From positions 770,492 to 834,491 of the forward strand of contig JACRQF010000010.1 in the NCBI GenBank assembly GCA_016222825.1: a DNA stretch of 64,000 nt, given 5' to 3'. A model generated the notes under the pieces. The model worked only from the letters and a program-made list of their open reading frames with translations. It was not told the DNA's origin and ran no database searches. Shown one piece after another: positions 28,034 through 37,664 of this stretch (position 1 is its first letter; every line of letters begins with the position of its first letter). Position numbers and translations under genes: made by a program. Source of the stretch: Verrucomicrobiota bacterium (GTDB taxonomy: Bacteria > Verrucomicrobiota > Verrucomicrobiia > CAIQCK01).

Positions 28034-31000
28034 ATGAAACATGTCTTCGCATTCCTTGCCATCCTGCTGCCGGCTTCGCTCGTCACCTTGGCCGCCGCGG
28101 AATACGCCGCACCGGTCAAGCCATTGCCTTACACAGCGGAGGAGTTGCTCTCCACGCGGGTGCGCGACACGTATGAAGGTGACAATCTGAACTTGGTCGC
28201 GTTCCCGTTGGGCGGCATCGGCGCGGGTTGTATCAGCCTTGCCGGCACGGGGAAACTGGTGGATTGGGAGATTTTCAACCAGCCAAACAAGGGTTATCAG
28301 CCACGATTCAGTTTCCTGTCGGTCTGGGCGAAGTCGGAGGGCGGCCAACCGGTGTTCAAGGTGCTCGAAGGACAATTGCGCGAGCGGCTGGACGGGCCGG
28401 TGTATCTCGCCAAAGGCATGACCTCCGCAGGCCACGGCATCGGCCCGCAGCAGACCCAGGCGGCCGGCCTGCCGCGCATGCGCCAGTGCACGTTCATTGG
28501 CCGCTTTCCCTACGCGAGGGTGGAACTGTCCGATCCCGCGTTGCCGCTGGCGGCGACCATCGAAGGCTGGAGTCCATTCATCCCCGGCAACTCGCGCGAG
28601 TCGTCCTTGCCGGTGGCGGTTCTGAGCGTCACGCTCCGCAACACCAGCACCCAAAGGGTTGAGTTCGCGCTGGCCGCCAATGTCCAGAATCGGGCGGGCA
28701 CGATCAACGAGATCGTGCGCGAGGATCGTTTCAGCGCGCTGGTGATGCGTGACGAACCGCGCCCTCCGGACGCCTCCTCGATGGCGTTGGCGATTCCCCG
28801 CCAGTGCGACATGTGGCAGCGGAACTGGAAACCGGGCCACAACTTCATGTCGCTGCAACATTTCGTGGACACGTTTGCATTGCAGGGCCGGATGGACTGC
28901 TCTGAACCCGGAAGCGATCTGGCTGGCCGCGCGATCGCCGGTGCGCGGCCGGATGTGGTGTTTGATGATTTCGAGGACGGGACCTACGGGAAGTGGCAGG
29001 CGCAAGGCGAGGCATTCGGAAATCGCCCCGCGCGAACGAACGAGTTCCACCACCAGCAACCTGTTGGCGGCACGCAGGGCAAGCATTTCGTTGATAGTTT
29101 CCGCAACAACGGACCCGCCGATGCGGGCGTCAGCGACCGCGTGGTCGGCGAGCTGGTCTCCAAACCGTTCACGATCAATCGCTCCCACCTGCGCTTCCTC
29201 ATCGGCGGTGGGGCGGATGAGACAAGCGTGGGGCTGCGGTTGTTGGTGGATGGGAAAACGGTTCGTTCGGCTGCCGGCCACAACTCCGAGTTGCTCGCAA
29301 GCAAGCTGTGGGATGTGCAGGAGTTTGCCGGCCGGGAAGCGGTCCTCCAAATCGTGGATCGTTCCTCCGGAGGATGGGGGCACGTGCTGGTGGACGAAAT
29401 TGTCCTGACGGATTCGAGTGAATTACCGGGCCGCGCCTCTGATCTCGGTGCCGGCTCGCCGACCGAAAACGAGAATGCCCAGGTCGGTTCGCTGGGCGTC
29501 CGGCGGGTGCTGGCACCGGGCGAGTCGTTCACCCTGCCGATGCTGGTCGCTTGGTATTTCCCGAAAGGCCCGACCTGGCGCAACTACTACGCCACGCAGT
29601 GGAAGGACGCGCAGGACGTGGCCCGCTATGTCGCGACCAACCTGAATCGCCTGGACGCCGAAACGCGCGCCTTCCAACAGACCTTCTTCGACAGCACGTT
29701 GCCGGGCACGGTGCTGGAGGCCGTTTCCAGCCAGTTGGCGATCCTGCGTTCCCCGACGGTGATCCGGCTCGAGGATGGAACGCTTTATGGATGGGAAGGC
29801 TGTGCCGTCAATTACCGGCTTGGACTCGGCACGGTCAACCACGTATGGAATTATCAACAGGCGGTTCCGTATCTGTTCCCCGACTTACAGCGCTCGATCA
29901 TCGAGAACTTCTGGAACCACGGCGTGGATGAGCGCGGCAAGGTGGCTTACCGAATACCGACCCGGCCGGGGGACAAGGGGACAACCCGCGATGCGGCGGA
30001 CGGTCGTAATGACGCCACAGGTGCGTTTCCGAACTTCAGGACGACCCACGCTGCGGCGGACGGTCAGTTTGGACAAATCTGCTGGGTCTATCGCGAATGG
30101 CGAATCAGCGGGGACGCCGCATGGCTCAAGCGAATGTGGCCGACCACGAAGAAAGCGTTGGAGTATGCGTGGGCCGTGTGGGACACCGACCGCGACGGCC
30201 TGCTCGACGGTTCGCATCACAACACGCTCGACCTGAATTTCAGCTCCCCGGAAACGATGTGCGGCAGTCTCTACCAGGCCGCGTTGCTGGCAGGCGAGAA
30301 AATGGCGCTGGCGTTGGGCGACGAGGCAGCCGCGGGCGAATACCGCCGCGTGTTCGAGCTGGGCAAGCGCAACAGCGACGAGAAACTTTTCAACGGCGAG
30401 TATTACCAGCAGATGTTGCCCGCTCCCGGCGATTACCAAGTCGGCGCCGGCTGCCTCAGCGAACAGGTCCACGGGCAGCTTTACGCGCAGATGCTCGGCC
30501 TCGAAGACATCTACGATCGATCGCACATCCACTCCGCGCTTGGCTCGCTGTTCAAATACAACTACTGCGACAACTTCCACGACCGCCTCAACGCCAACCG
30601 CGCCTACGCGATCAACGAAGACCGGGGTCTGTTGATCGCCACGTGGCCGCGCGGCGGCAAACCCGTGCATCCGTTGCTCTACTGCGACGAAACGCAGATC
30701 GGCTACGAATACCAGGTCGCCGGCAACCTGCTCTACGAGGGCTACCTGCTCGAAGGCTTGACCGTCATCCGTTCCATCCGTGACCGGTTCGACGGCAAAC
30801 GCCGCAATCCGTTCTGCGAATTCGAGTGGGGCAACCACTACGCTCGTTCGATGGCCAACTACAACGCCCTGCTGGCCTTGAGCGGTTTCCGAACCGATGC
30901 ACCCAGACGCCGGATCGAGTTCGCTCCAAGAGTGACGCCAGAGAACTTCAAGGGCTTCTTCGCTGCCGGCGACGGCTGGGGCAGCTACTCCCAACGCGCT

Positions 31001-31231
31001 GCCAATGGCAAGTTCAGCGCGCGGTTGGAAATGAAATCGGGCACCTTGCGCCTCAACGAGATTTCCCTCGTCGCGCCGGCAGGCGTTCTAGAGAAAGCCG
31101 TTGTCACCGCCGCCGGTCAGCAATTATCCCACCGGCTGGCAATCCAAAACGGCAAAGCCGTCGTCACTCTCGAACATGAGCTTATCATCCCCGCCGGTGC
31201 CGCCTTGAAAATTACCCTACCGTCAAAATAA
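28034..31231 (+). CDS. GH116-like (DUF608) glycoside hydrolase with inserted sugar-binding domain
   Basis: A 1065-residue secreted protein (signal MKHVFAFLAILLPASLVTLAAA). The N-terminal domain carries FPLGGIGAGCISLAGTG, typical of GH116 beta-glucosidases, and the C-terminal (alpha/alpha)6 barrel has NHVWNYQQAVPYLFPDL, DRDGLLDGSHHNTLDLNF, GCLSEQVHGQLYAQMLGL and CDETQIGYEYQVAG. A 150-residue sandwich domain (about 305-460, from VVFDDFEDG to GGWGHVLVDEIVL), like those in planctomycete/verrucomicrobial levanases, is inserted in the N-terminal part. By my alignment from memory, the nucleophile Glu after PxL is Gln (Q619) and the acid/base Asp of the SDQ motif is Glu (E810). If correct, activity may be altered. 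It follows GH127 after 130 bp without visible structure. Confidence 0.82.
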   Translation: MKHVFAFLAILLPASLVTLAAAEYAAPVKPLPYTAEELLSTRVRDTYEGDNLNLVAFPLGGIGAGCISLAGTGKLVDWEIFNQPNKGYQPRFSFLSVWAKSEGGQPVFKVLEGQLRERLDGPVYLAKGMTSAGHGIGPQQTQAAGLPRMRQCTFIGRFPYARVELSDPALPLAATIEGWSPFIPGNSRESSLPVAVLSVTLRNTSTQRVEFALAANVQNRAGTINEIVREDRFSALVMRDEPRPPDASSMALAIPRQCDMWQRNWKPGHNFMSLQHFVDTFALQGRMDCSEPGSDLAGRAIAGARPDVVFDDFEDGTYGKWQAQGEAFGNRPARTNEFHHQQPVGGTQGKHFVDSFRNNGPADAGVSDRVVGELVSKPFTINRSHLRFLIGGGADETSVGLRLLVDGKTVRSAAGHNSELLASKLWDVQEFAGREAVLQIVDRSSGGWGHVLVDEIVLTDSSELPGRASDLGAGSPTENENAQVGSLGVRRVLAPGESFTLPMLVAWYFPKGPTWRNYYATQWKDAQDVARYVATNLNRLDAETRAFQQTFFDSTLPGTVLEAVSSQLAILRSPTVIRLEDGTLYGWEGCAVNYRLGLGTVNHVWNYQQAVPYLFPDLQRSIIENFWNHGVDERGKVAYRIPTRPGDKGTTRDAADGRNDATGAFPNFRTTHAAADGQFGQICWVYREWRISGDAAWLKRMWPTTKKALEYAWAVWDTDRDGLLDGSHHNTLDLNFSSPETMCGSLYQAALLAGEKMALALGDEAAAGEYRRVFELGKRNSDEKLFNGEYYQQMLPAPGDYQVGAGCLSEQVHGQLYAQMLGLEDIYDRSHIHSALGSLFKYNYCDNFHDRLNANRAYAINEDRGLLIATWPRGGKPVHPLLYCDETQIGYEYQVAGNLLYEGYLLEGLTVIRSIRDRFDGKRRNPFCEFEWGNHYARSMANYNALLALSGFRTDAPRRRIEFAPRVTPENFKGFFAAGDGWGSYSQRAANGKFSARLEMKSGTLRLNEISLVAPAGVLEKAVVTAAGQQLSHRLAIQNGKAVVTLEHELIIPAGAALKITLPSK

Positions 31232-31247
31232 GGAAACCTCACAATTT

Positions 31248-32903
31248 ATGAGAACCATAATCACCATTCTCGCTTTAGCTGGCTCGGCATGTGCCCTTGT
31301 CTCAAATCCTTCCCTCACCGCCGCGGAACCGGCCGGCTACGACCTCGTCGTTTACGGCGGCACTCCGGCGGGAATCGCTGCGGCCATCGCCGCCGCACGC
31401 GAGGGGGCTTCGGTGATCATCATTGAACCGAGCAAGTATATCGGCGGCATGACTGCCGGAGGGTTATCTACTGCCGATACCGGCAAGGAGGAGACCATCG
31501 GCGGAATTTCCCGGGAGTTTTTCACCCGGGCCGACGCCAAGTATAACGACCCGAAGAAAACCGCCACGCCGTTCCAGTTTTGGAAGAGCGAGCCGCACGT
31601 CGCCATGACGACTTTCCAAGAGATGATCAACGAGGCCAGGATCAGCGTCGTCAAGAAACAGCCCCTGCAATCCGTGGCCCGTGAGGGCAACCGGATTGTG
31701 TCGCTCACGACCAAGGACGGCACCACGTATCGCGGCAAGATGTTCGTGGATGCGACCTATGAGGGCGATCTCATGGCGCGGGCCGGTGTCAAATACACGG
31801 TCGGACGCGAAGGGCGAGATGAATATGGCGAGTCGCTTGCCGGTTTTCTACCCGCGCCATTGAGGCCACGGACGGTGGAATACATGGCCGCGCCCGGCAC
31901 CGCCTACACGCACGGCACACCCTGCAAGCTCCCGGCTCGCGATGCCGCCGGCAAGCTCTTCTGGGGTGTCACCGACAAACCCTGGCCCGCCCTCGGCACC
32001 GGCGACAAGCTCGTGCAGAGCTACACCTTTCGCGTCATCATCACGCGCAACAAAGACAACCTGGTGCCTTTTCCAAAGCCCAAGAACTACTACCCGGAGC
32101 GTTACGACCTGCTGGTCGAGTTGATTCGCCGCTATCCGGGCATCAAGTTTCCGAGGATTGTGTATATCGGCTGGATTCCCGGCGGCAAGAGCGAGATCAA
32201 CGCCTCCGGCCTGATCTTCAGCACCGACTACTGGGGCGGCAGCACCGATTACCCCGAGGGCGACGAAGCCACGCGCGCCCGCATCTATCAGGACCATGTG
32301 GATTACGTGCAAGGCCTGCTCTGGTTCCTCGGCAACGACGAGCGCGTGCCTGCGGACCTGCGCAAGGAAACCAACGGCTGGGGACTCTGCCGCGATGAGT
32401 TTGCCGACAACGGCCACTGGCCGCATGCGCTCTATGTCCGGGAAGCGCGCCGGATGATCGGCCGCTATGTCATGCGCCAGCAGGACTGCCAGAACGAGAA
32501 TACCAAGCCTGATGCCATCGCCATGGGTGGGTTCATTCTCGACTCCCACGCTTACCAGCGCCTGGTGACCCCCGAAGGCTACGTCACCGATGAGGGCAAC
32601 TTCGACGTGCGCGCCATCAAGCCGTATCAGATTGCCTACCGGAGCATCACGCCGCACAAAGACCAATGCGCCAACCTGCTGGTGCCGGTCTGCCTTTCGG
32701 CCACGCACGTGGCCTACGGTGCGCTGCGCATGGAACCGCAATACATGAACTTTGGCCACGCGGCCGGAATCGCGGCCGTGGCGGCCATTCGCGCCGACGC
32801 CGCCGTGCAGGACATTGATGTCAAAGCCCTGCAGGCCAGGCTGCTGGCAGCCAAGCAGGTTCTTTCGCTTCGGCCCCAAGCCAAGGCGTCAAAAGCGCCT
32901 TGA
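31248..32903 (+). CDS. Secreted FAD-dependent oxidoreductase
   Basis: A 551-residue protein of the FAD_oxidored family often found with glycan-degradation genes. A signal peptide (MRTIITILALAGSACALVSN) is followed by the dinucleotide motif YDLVVYGGTPAGIAAAIAAA and IIIEPSKYIGGMTAGGLS, typical of the group. The C-terminus has the second FAD contact MNFGHAAGIAAVAAI. AAGGAAA precedes the ATG, 16 bp after the previous stop. No known substrate; oxidation of a sugar released by the neighbouring hydrolases is possible. FAD in an exported protein implies Tat export or periplasmic loading, yet no twin-Arg is seen, so location is uncertain. Confidence 0.87.
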   Translation: MRTIITILALAGSACALVSNPSLTAAEPAGYDLVVYGGTPAGIAAAIAAAREGASVIIIEPSKYIGGMTAGGLSTADTGKEETIGGISREFFTRADAKYNDPKKTATPFQFWKSEPHVAMTTFQEMINEARISVVKKQPLQSVAREGNRIVSLTTKDGTTYRGKMFVDATYEGDLMARAGVKYTVGREGRDEYGESLAGFLPAPLRPRTVEYMAAPGTAYTHGTPCKLPARDAAGKLFWGVTDKPWPALGTGDKLVQSYTFRVIITRNKDNLVPFPKPKNYYPERYDLLVELIRRYPGIKFPRIVYIGWIPGGKSEINASGLIFSTDYWGGSTDYPEGDEATRARIYQDHVDYVQGLLWFLGNDERVPADLRKETNGWGLCRDEFADNGHWPHALYVREARRMIGRYVMRQQDCQNENTKPDAIAMGGFILDSHAYQRLVTPEGYVTDEGNFDVRAIKPYQIAYRSITPHKDQCANLLVPVCLSATHVAYGALRMEPQYMNFGHAAGIAAVAAIRADAAVQDIDVKALQARLLAAKQVLSLRPQAKASKAP

Positions 32904-32932
32904 AGACCAACGCGCAACCCGGAAACAAGCCC

Positions 32933-35707
32933 ATGAACAGACTGACCTCCTTGACCCTCACCGTCCTGCTGCTGGCGACGCTAGCCACGACTCACGCCAT
33001 CGACGTCCATGCTGCGACCGGCAACAATGACGTGAAACCTGTGACGGTGGCGATCGGCACTCCACAGACGGTGGTCGGAAAACTGGCAGTGGACGAATTG
33101 CGAAACTACTTCGGCAGGATGTTTTCCAATCCGCTGCGAGTTGCGGCGCTCGCTGACAAACCAATTCTAGCGTTGGGCACAGCAGCGTCCAATCCGCTGA
33201 TCAGGCAAATGATCGATCAGGGCAAATTCGTTTTGCCGAGTGGACGCAATGCCGATCAGGGCTATGCGATCAAGACCGTGGACAACACCATTTATGTAGC
33301 CGCTTCCACTGAGGTCGGTCTGCTTTATGGTCTCTATGCGCTGCTGGAGGAGTATGGCGCCTATTTCCAGATTTCCGGTGATTGCCTGCCGGCGAAAACG
33401 CCGTTCCAAACCAAGAACCTTAATATCTCGGTGGCCCCGGTCTTCAAGTATCGCGGCATCATGCCGTGGGACAATTTCCTGTGCGGTTCGTCGGGCTACA
33501 ACGAGGAGGATTGGCAGGAGTTGATCAGGCGTGCGACGCGCATGAAACTCAACAAGCTGGATCTGCATTTCTACCCCGGTTACGTTTATTACAACGAGGT
33601 CTGGGACGGACAAGCGGTGCCGCCACTATGGCCCGCACAACCCGCCGAGTTTGCTCCGCAAGGCAAGCCTGGCACGAAGGCATTCGGCGACATGAAGCTA
33701 TTCTGTGTGCGCCATTGGGAGCAAAACAAATCCGATCGGGTGAAGGCGGCGGAGGCGGCACAGGCGATGTTACGGCGAGTGATTGACTATTCCCATGACC
33801 GCGGCTGGGTGGTTGTGGCGGGCTTTGCGCTCATGCAACCGCGCGCGGGCAATTTTGTCATGACCAGGAAGAGTGCGGGTGGCCTGAACACACCGGACCC
33901 GCTCGTGGAAAAAAACGTCGAGCTTTCCCTGCAGCGTTATCGCCGCTTGCAGCAGATTTATCCGAACGCCGATTATTACTGGATGTGGCAGACCGAGGGC
34001 GGCGGCAGCATGTGCCGGGAGGTGGGCGAGGAAGCCGGCGCGAAGGAAATGCGCGCGAAGCACGCGCATTGGGCTGGCCGGTCTCGCGAAACCGGTGACA
34101 TTGATTATGCTTATCTGTTTTGGCAGGTGGCGCAACGGTTGTCGCCGCAAGAGCGCGCCAAACTGGCCACCGGCGGCTGGAGCATCGAACATCTTTTCCC
34201 CGGCCTGCAAAAAGATTTCCCGAAGGAGATCATTTTTGCCTCGCTCAACAATGCCGATCCTAAGAACGCGGTTGAGTGGGCCGAGAATTACCGGGTGGCC
34301 AGCGAGGGCCGTCGCGCGTGGATGATTGCTTGGTGGGAATTTGACGGCAACCAGTGGTTCCCGCAGTTCCGCACTTCCTGGCACGAGAAGAAATATAAGA
34401 AGGCGGCTGAGTTCGGCGTGGAAGGTGTCTCCCTGCTCGGCTGGAAACTCTCGGCCATCGAGCATCACGTCCGCTATCTTGCCGAGTTCTCATGGAACCC
34501 GTCCCTGACCTCGAAGGAGTTTTATCAACGCTTTGCCGAACGTATTTATGGTCAAGCCGGCGCCGCCCCGCTCGCCAAGTTGTATGAAACCTACGACGAA
34601 TGGGAAGCGCGCACCCCACCGGCCACGCCCGCCGATGACCGGCCCATGTTGCTCGGCGCAGGATGGTGCTCGTTGGCGATTCCCGATGTCCCGTTCGCCA
34701 AGGACGGTTTGATGTCCGCCAAGTGGAAACGCGTCGTCATACGCGCCGGAAAGATCATCGAATGGCAGGAACAACTCCAAGCTGAAGACCGAAAATCCAT
34801 CGGCATCCTGCAGTCGGTGTTGCCATCGCTACCCTCCGACGGCCAATCGTGGGCGCGGCTGCTGATCAATCGCCTGGAATTCCGCGTCCTTTACATCGAG
34901 GCGACACGCGCACTGAACCGCGCGTTCATCGTCTATGATCGGGTCGCCAACGCCCAAGGCTGCATCGCCGGCGCGAAAGCGGCCAAACGTGAGACCACCC
35001 AGGCGCTGAAGTTCGCCGCGGAGGCCATTGAGAAATACGCCGAAGACGTGCGCAACCGCGGCGACCTTGGCCTGATCGGCCAGTTGAACGTGCAGTTTCG
35101 CGATATCATCGGCCAGTTGAACGGGAGCTTCGAGTTGAACTCGCCCTACCTGACCATCAACTGGCAGGCGTTGCGCATGAACGTGGGCCATCGCTCCGAC
35201 CTAGCCAGTCCGGACTGCTGGCCGTTGCGAGATGGCGTCGCTGAAGTCGCGTCATTCAGAGATGAAGGCACCGCCGCAGTTCGGTTGTCACTCGCCGGAA
35301 AGCCGGGCGTGAAATGGGGGTCGCGTTTCATCCGTCGCGAACGATTCGATTTGGAGAAGCAGCCGTTGATGGATTTCTATTTTCGAACCGCCACGCGGGA
35401 GCCGGTGGCGTTAATGTTCCAAGTCGAGGGTCAGGAGACATGGTTTGAGTTGGACCTAGTCGGCAAGCAAGCCTACCGGCAACTTGATCGGATTGTTGCG
35501 GTTCACGAAATCAACAACGGCCAATGGCACCGCATCACATGGAACTTGCAGAAGTTGGTCGCCGAACGGATCGCACCAGACATCAAGTCCATCAAGAACC
35601 TCATCGTTGGCACTTGGAGCAATCCGGCCCAGCCGGTTGTCGTGGAATTCAAGAACGTCTGCTTCGGCAGTTTCAACCAACTTGATGGCGTAGAGGTGGA
35701 CCGCTGA
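32933..35707 (+). CDS. Secreted glycoside hydrolase-like protein with GH20/GH67-type N-terminal domain
   Basis: A 924-residue protein with a signal peptide (MNRLTSLTLTVLLLATLATTHA). The N-terminal 130 residues look like the alpha/beta domain preceding GH20 and GH67 barrels (TVVGKLAVDELRNYFGRM, YAIKTVDNTIYVAASTEVGLLYGLYALLEEYGA). A barrel-like region follows (YRGIMPWDNF, MKLNKLDLHFYPGYVY, DYYWMWQTEGGG, IIFASLNNADP, MIAWWEFDGNQWFPQF). The C-terminal 180 residues form a sandwich-type domain. I cannot place it in a numbered GH family; alpha-glucuronidase-like or hexosaminidase-like are the nearest guesses. I chose the ATG after GGAAACAAG; a TTG overlapping the previous stop would add 11 residues. 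Its stop overlaps the sulfatase start (TGATG). Confidence 0.75.
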   Translation: MNRLTSLTLTVLLLATLATTHAIDVHAATGNNDVKPVTVAIGTPQTVVGKLAVDELRNYFGRMFSNPLRVAALADKPILALGTAASNPLIRQMIDQGKFVLPSGRNADQGYAIKTVDNTIYVAASTEVGLLYGLYALLEEYGAYFQISGDCLPAKTPFQTKNLNISVAPVFKYRGIMPWDNFLCGSSGYNEEDWQELIRRATRMKLNKLDLHFYPGYVYYNEVWDGQAVPPLWPAQPAEFAPQGKPGTKAFGDMKLFCVRHWEQNKSDRVKAAEAAQAMLRRVIDYSHDRGWVVVAGFALMQPRAGNFVMTRKSAGGLNTPDPLVEKNVELSLQRYRRLQQIYPNADYYWMWQTEGGGSMCREVGEEAGAKEMRAKHAHWAGRSRETGDIDYAYLFWQVAQRLSPQERAKLATGGWSIEHLFPGLQKDFPKEIIFASLNNADPKNAVEWAENYRVASEGRRAWMIAWWEFDGNQWFPQFRTSWHEKKYKKAAEFGVEGVSLLGWKLSAIEHHVRYLAEFSWNPSLTSKEFYQRFAERIYGQAGAAPLAKLYETYDEWEARTPPATPADDRPMLLGAGWCSLAIPDVPFAKDGLMSAKWKRVVIRAGKIIEWQEQLQAEDRKSIGILQSVLPSLPSDGQSWARLLINRLEFRVLYIEATRALNRAFIVYDRVANAQGCIAGAKAAKRETTQALKFAAEAIEKYAEDVRNRGDLGLIGQLNVQFRDIIGQLNGSFELNSPYLTINWQALRMNVGHRSDLASPDCWPLRDGVAEVASFRDEGTAAVRLSLAGKPGVKWGSRFIRRERFDLEKQPLMDFYFRTATREPVALMFQVEGQETWFELDLVGKQAYRQLDRIVAVHEINNGQWHRITWNLQKLVAERIAPDIKSIKNLIVGTWSNPAQPVVVEFKNVCFGSFNQLDGVEVDR

Positions 35708-37635
35708 TGAACGTCCGCAACGAACCTATGAAGAATCTCGTTCGCACACTTACCGTCCTGCTGCTGGCGCCGCTGGCCGTGCTCCACGCTGCCGGCGCGG
35801 CCAAGCCCAACATCGTTTATATGCTTGCCGACGATCTCGGCTGGGGCGACATCGGCGCGAATGGCGGGAGCATTCGCACGCCGCAACTCGACCGGCTCTT
35901 CGCGCAGGGCGTCCGGCTCGACAACTTCATGGGCTGGTGCGTTTGCTCGCCGACGCGCGCGATGTTGCTGACGGGGCGGCATCCGTTCCGCGTCGGCACG
36001 GGGCCGGGCGTGGGCGGCGAACTGGCGCGCGAGGAGACGACCATCGCCGAGGCGTTCAAGGCGCACGGCTACCGCACCGGCGTCTTCGGCAAGTGGCACA
36101 ACGGCGAGGACCCCGACACGCCGGAGTATCGCGCGGCGTTCGCCGAGGCGTGGAAGAGCGCGCCGAACAGGAAACCACGGACAGGTCTCGGCGCGAACGA
36201 GCACGGTTTCGACGAAGCATGGGTCTATTACGGCGGCGGCGCGGATTATTTTACGCGACGTTCACAGAACCATCCCGGCCCGGCGAGTTGGTGGCACAAC
36301 CGCGAATATCGCCCGAACGACAAGGGCTACACCGAAGACTTTATCACGCAGCGGGCCATCGAGTTCATTCGCGACAACAAGGAGCGCCCGTTCTTCTGCT
36401 ACGTGCCGTTCCACATCGTCCACGCGCCGTTCCAGGCAAAGGACAGCGACCTCGCGGGCGTGGACCCAAATGTCACCGACCCGACGAAGCGCACCTACGC
36501 GGCGATGGTGCAGGCGATGGACAAGAACGTCGCGGCCATTCTCGGCGAACTCGACAAGCTCGGCTTGCGCGAGAACACCATCGTCGTCTTCACCAGCGAC
36601 AACGGCGCGACCAAGGACGGCAGCAACCTCCCGTTCCGCGGCGGCAAGCATAGCGTCTTCGAGGGCGGCACGCGCCTGCCGACGGTGATTCATTGGCCAA
36701 AGGGCAAAGTCGCAGGGCGCAAATGGGACGGCCTCTGCGGCGCGCTCGACATGTTCCCCACGTTGATGGCGATGGCTAGTCTGCCGATGCCGCAGACGCG
36801 CCCGCTCGACGGCAAGAACATCTGGCCCGCGTTGCGCGACGGCGGCGCCAGTCCCGTCGAAAGCTGCTACTGGGTGTGGCGCAACGAGGACACCATCCGC
36901 ACCGACCAGTGGCGGCTGCACCGCTTCTTCGACCACACGGAGCTTTACGACATCCGTAAGGACGTTGGTGAGACGAACAACGTAGCCGACGCGCACGCCG
37001 ACGTGGTGAAATCGCTCACGGCGAAGATGAACACATGGGCCACCTCGCTCGGTGCGGCGCTCTCGCATCAGCCGGCGAAACTCGATGGCAAGCCCGCGCC
37101 GGAAGGCGACGTGCTCGAAGTCAGTGTCACCGTGACCGCGCAGGCAAAGCCGAAGAACCGGCTGGTGGTGCCGTTTGCGGGCCTCGAAGGCGACGTTTTC
37201 GCTGGCGAGCACATCGAGTTCGACATCGCCGTCGCGGCGGACAGCCTGCGCCGGGGCTTTTACTACACGCCGTTCAAAGGCCAGGAGCAGGCGAGCATGG
37301 CGCTCGACTTCAAGCGCGGCGAAGGCATTGACCAATTCGGCCGCGAGCAGGACCGCGCCCCCGAACCGCAAGGTGGTCCCGGTATCTGGGAACATCGCGT
37401 CATCGGCCTGTGCAGCTTCGCGCCGAACGCCCTGCCGCGTCACGGCCTCGTCTTTCGCGGCGGCAAGCCCGGCACCTACAAGGTCTGGCTCGACAACCTC
37501 CGCATCCGCCGCGCCGACGGCAGCACCACGCCGATCTGGACGAACGCCAAGGACACCCGCTACCGTTCCATCGCCGACTCGGAGCATTTCACGAACATCC
37601 GCGTCCGCGTCGTGCCGGCAAGCCACGTTAGATGA
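35707..37635 (+). CDS. Formylglycine-dependent sulfatase (S1 family)
   Basis: A 642-residue exported sulfatase. AKPNIVYMLADDLGWGDIG supplies the metal-binding Asp pair, and CSPTR (C80 to R84) followed by AMLLTGRHP is the C-x-P-x-R site where Cys becomes formylglycine. FGKWHNG and FTSDNGATKDG give further metal and sulfate contacts. After about residue 470 a C-terminal extension (LEVSVTVTAQAKPKNRLVVP) resembles a sugar-binding sandwich and is unusual for the family. The ATG overlaps the previous stop (TGATG) with GAGGTGGA before it; a second ATG seven codons on (MKNLVRTL) would also give a signal peptide. No maturation enzyme (anSME or FGE) gene is in view. Suggests the target glycan is sulfated. 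Confidence 0.92.
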   Translation: MNVRNEPMKNLVRTLTVLLLAPLAVLHAAGAAKPNIVYMLADDLGWGDIGANGGSIRTPQLDRLFAQGVRLDNFMGWCVCSPTRAMLLTGRHPFRVGTGPGVGGELAREETTIAEAFKAHGYRTGVFGKWHNGEDPDTPEYRAAFAEAWKSAPNRKPRTGLGANEHGFDEAWVYYGGGADYFTRRSQNHPGPASWWHNREYRPNDKGYTEDFITQRAIEFIRDNKERPFFCYVPFHIVHAPFQAKDSDLAGVDPNVTDPTKRTYAAMVQAMDKNVAAILGELDKLGLRENTIVVFTSDNGATKDGSNLPFRGGKHSVFEGGTRLPTVIHWPKGKVAGRKWDGLCGALDMFPTLMAMASLPMPQTRPLDGKNIWPALRDGGASPVESCYWVWRNEDTIRTDQWRLHRFFDHTELYDIRKDVGETNNVADAHADVVKSLTAKMNTWATSLGAALSHQPAKLDGKPAPEGDVLEVSVTVTAQAKPKNRLVVPFAGLEGDVFAGEHIEFDIAVAADSLRRGFYYTPFKGQEQASMALDFKRGEGIDQFGREQDRAPEPQGGPGIWEHRVIGLCSFAPNALPRHGLVFRGGKPGTYKVWLDNLRIRRADGSTTPIWTNAKDTRYRSIADSEHFTNIRVRVVPASHVR

Positions 37636-37664
37636 GCCCCCGCAATACAGGAGACAACCACACC

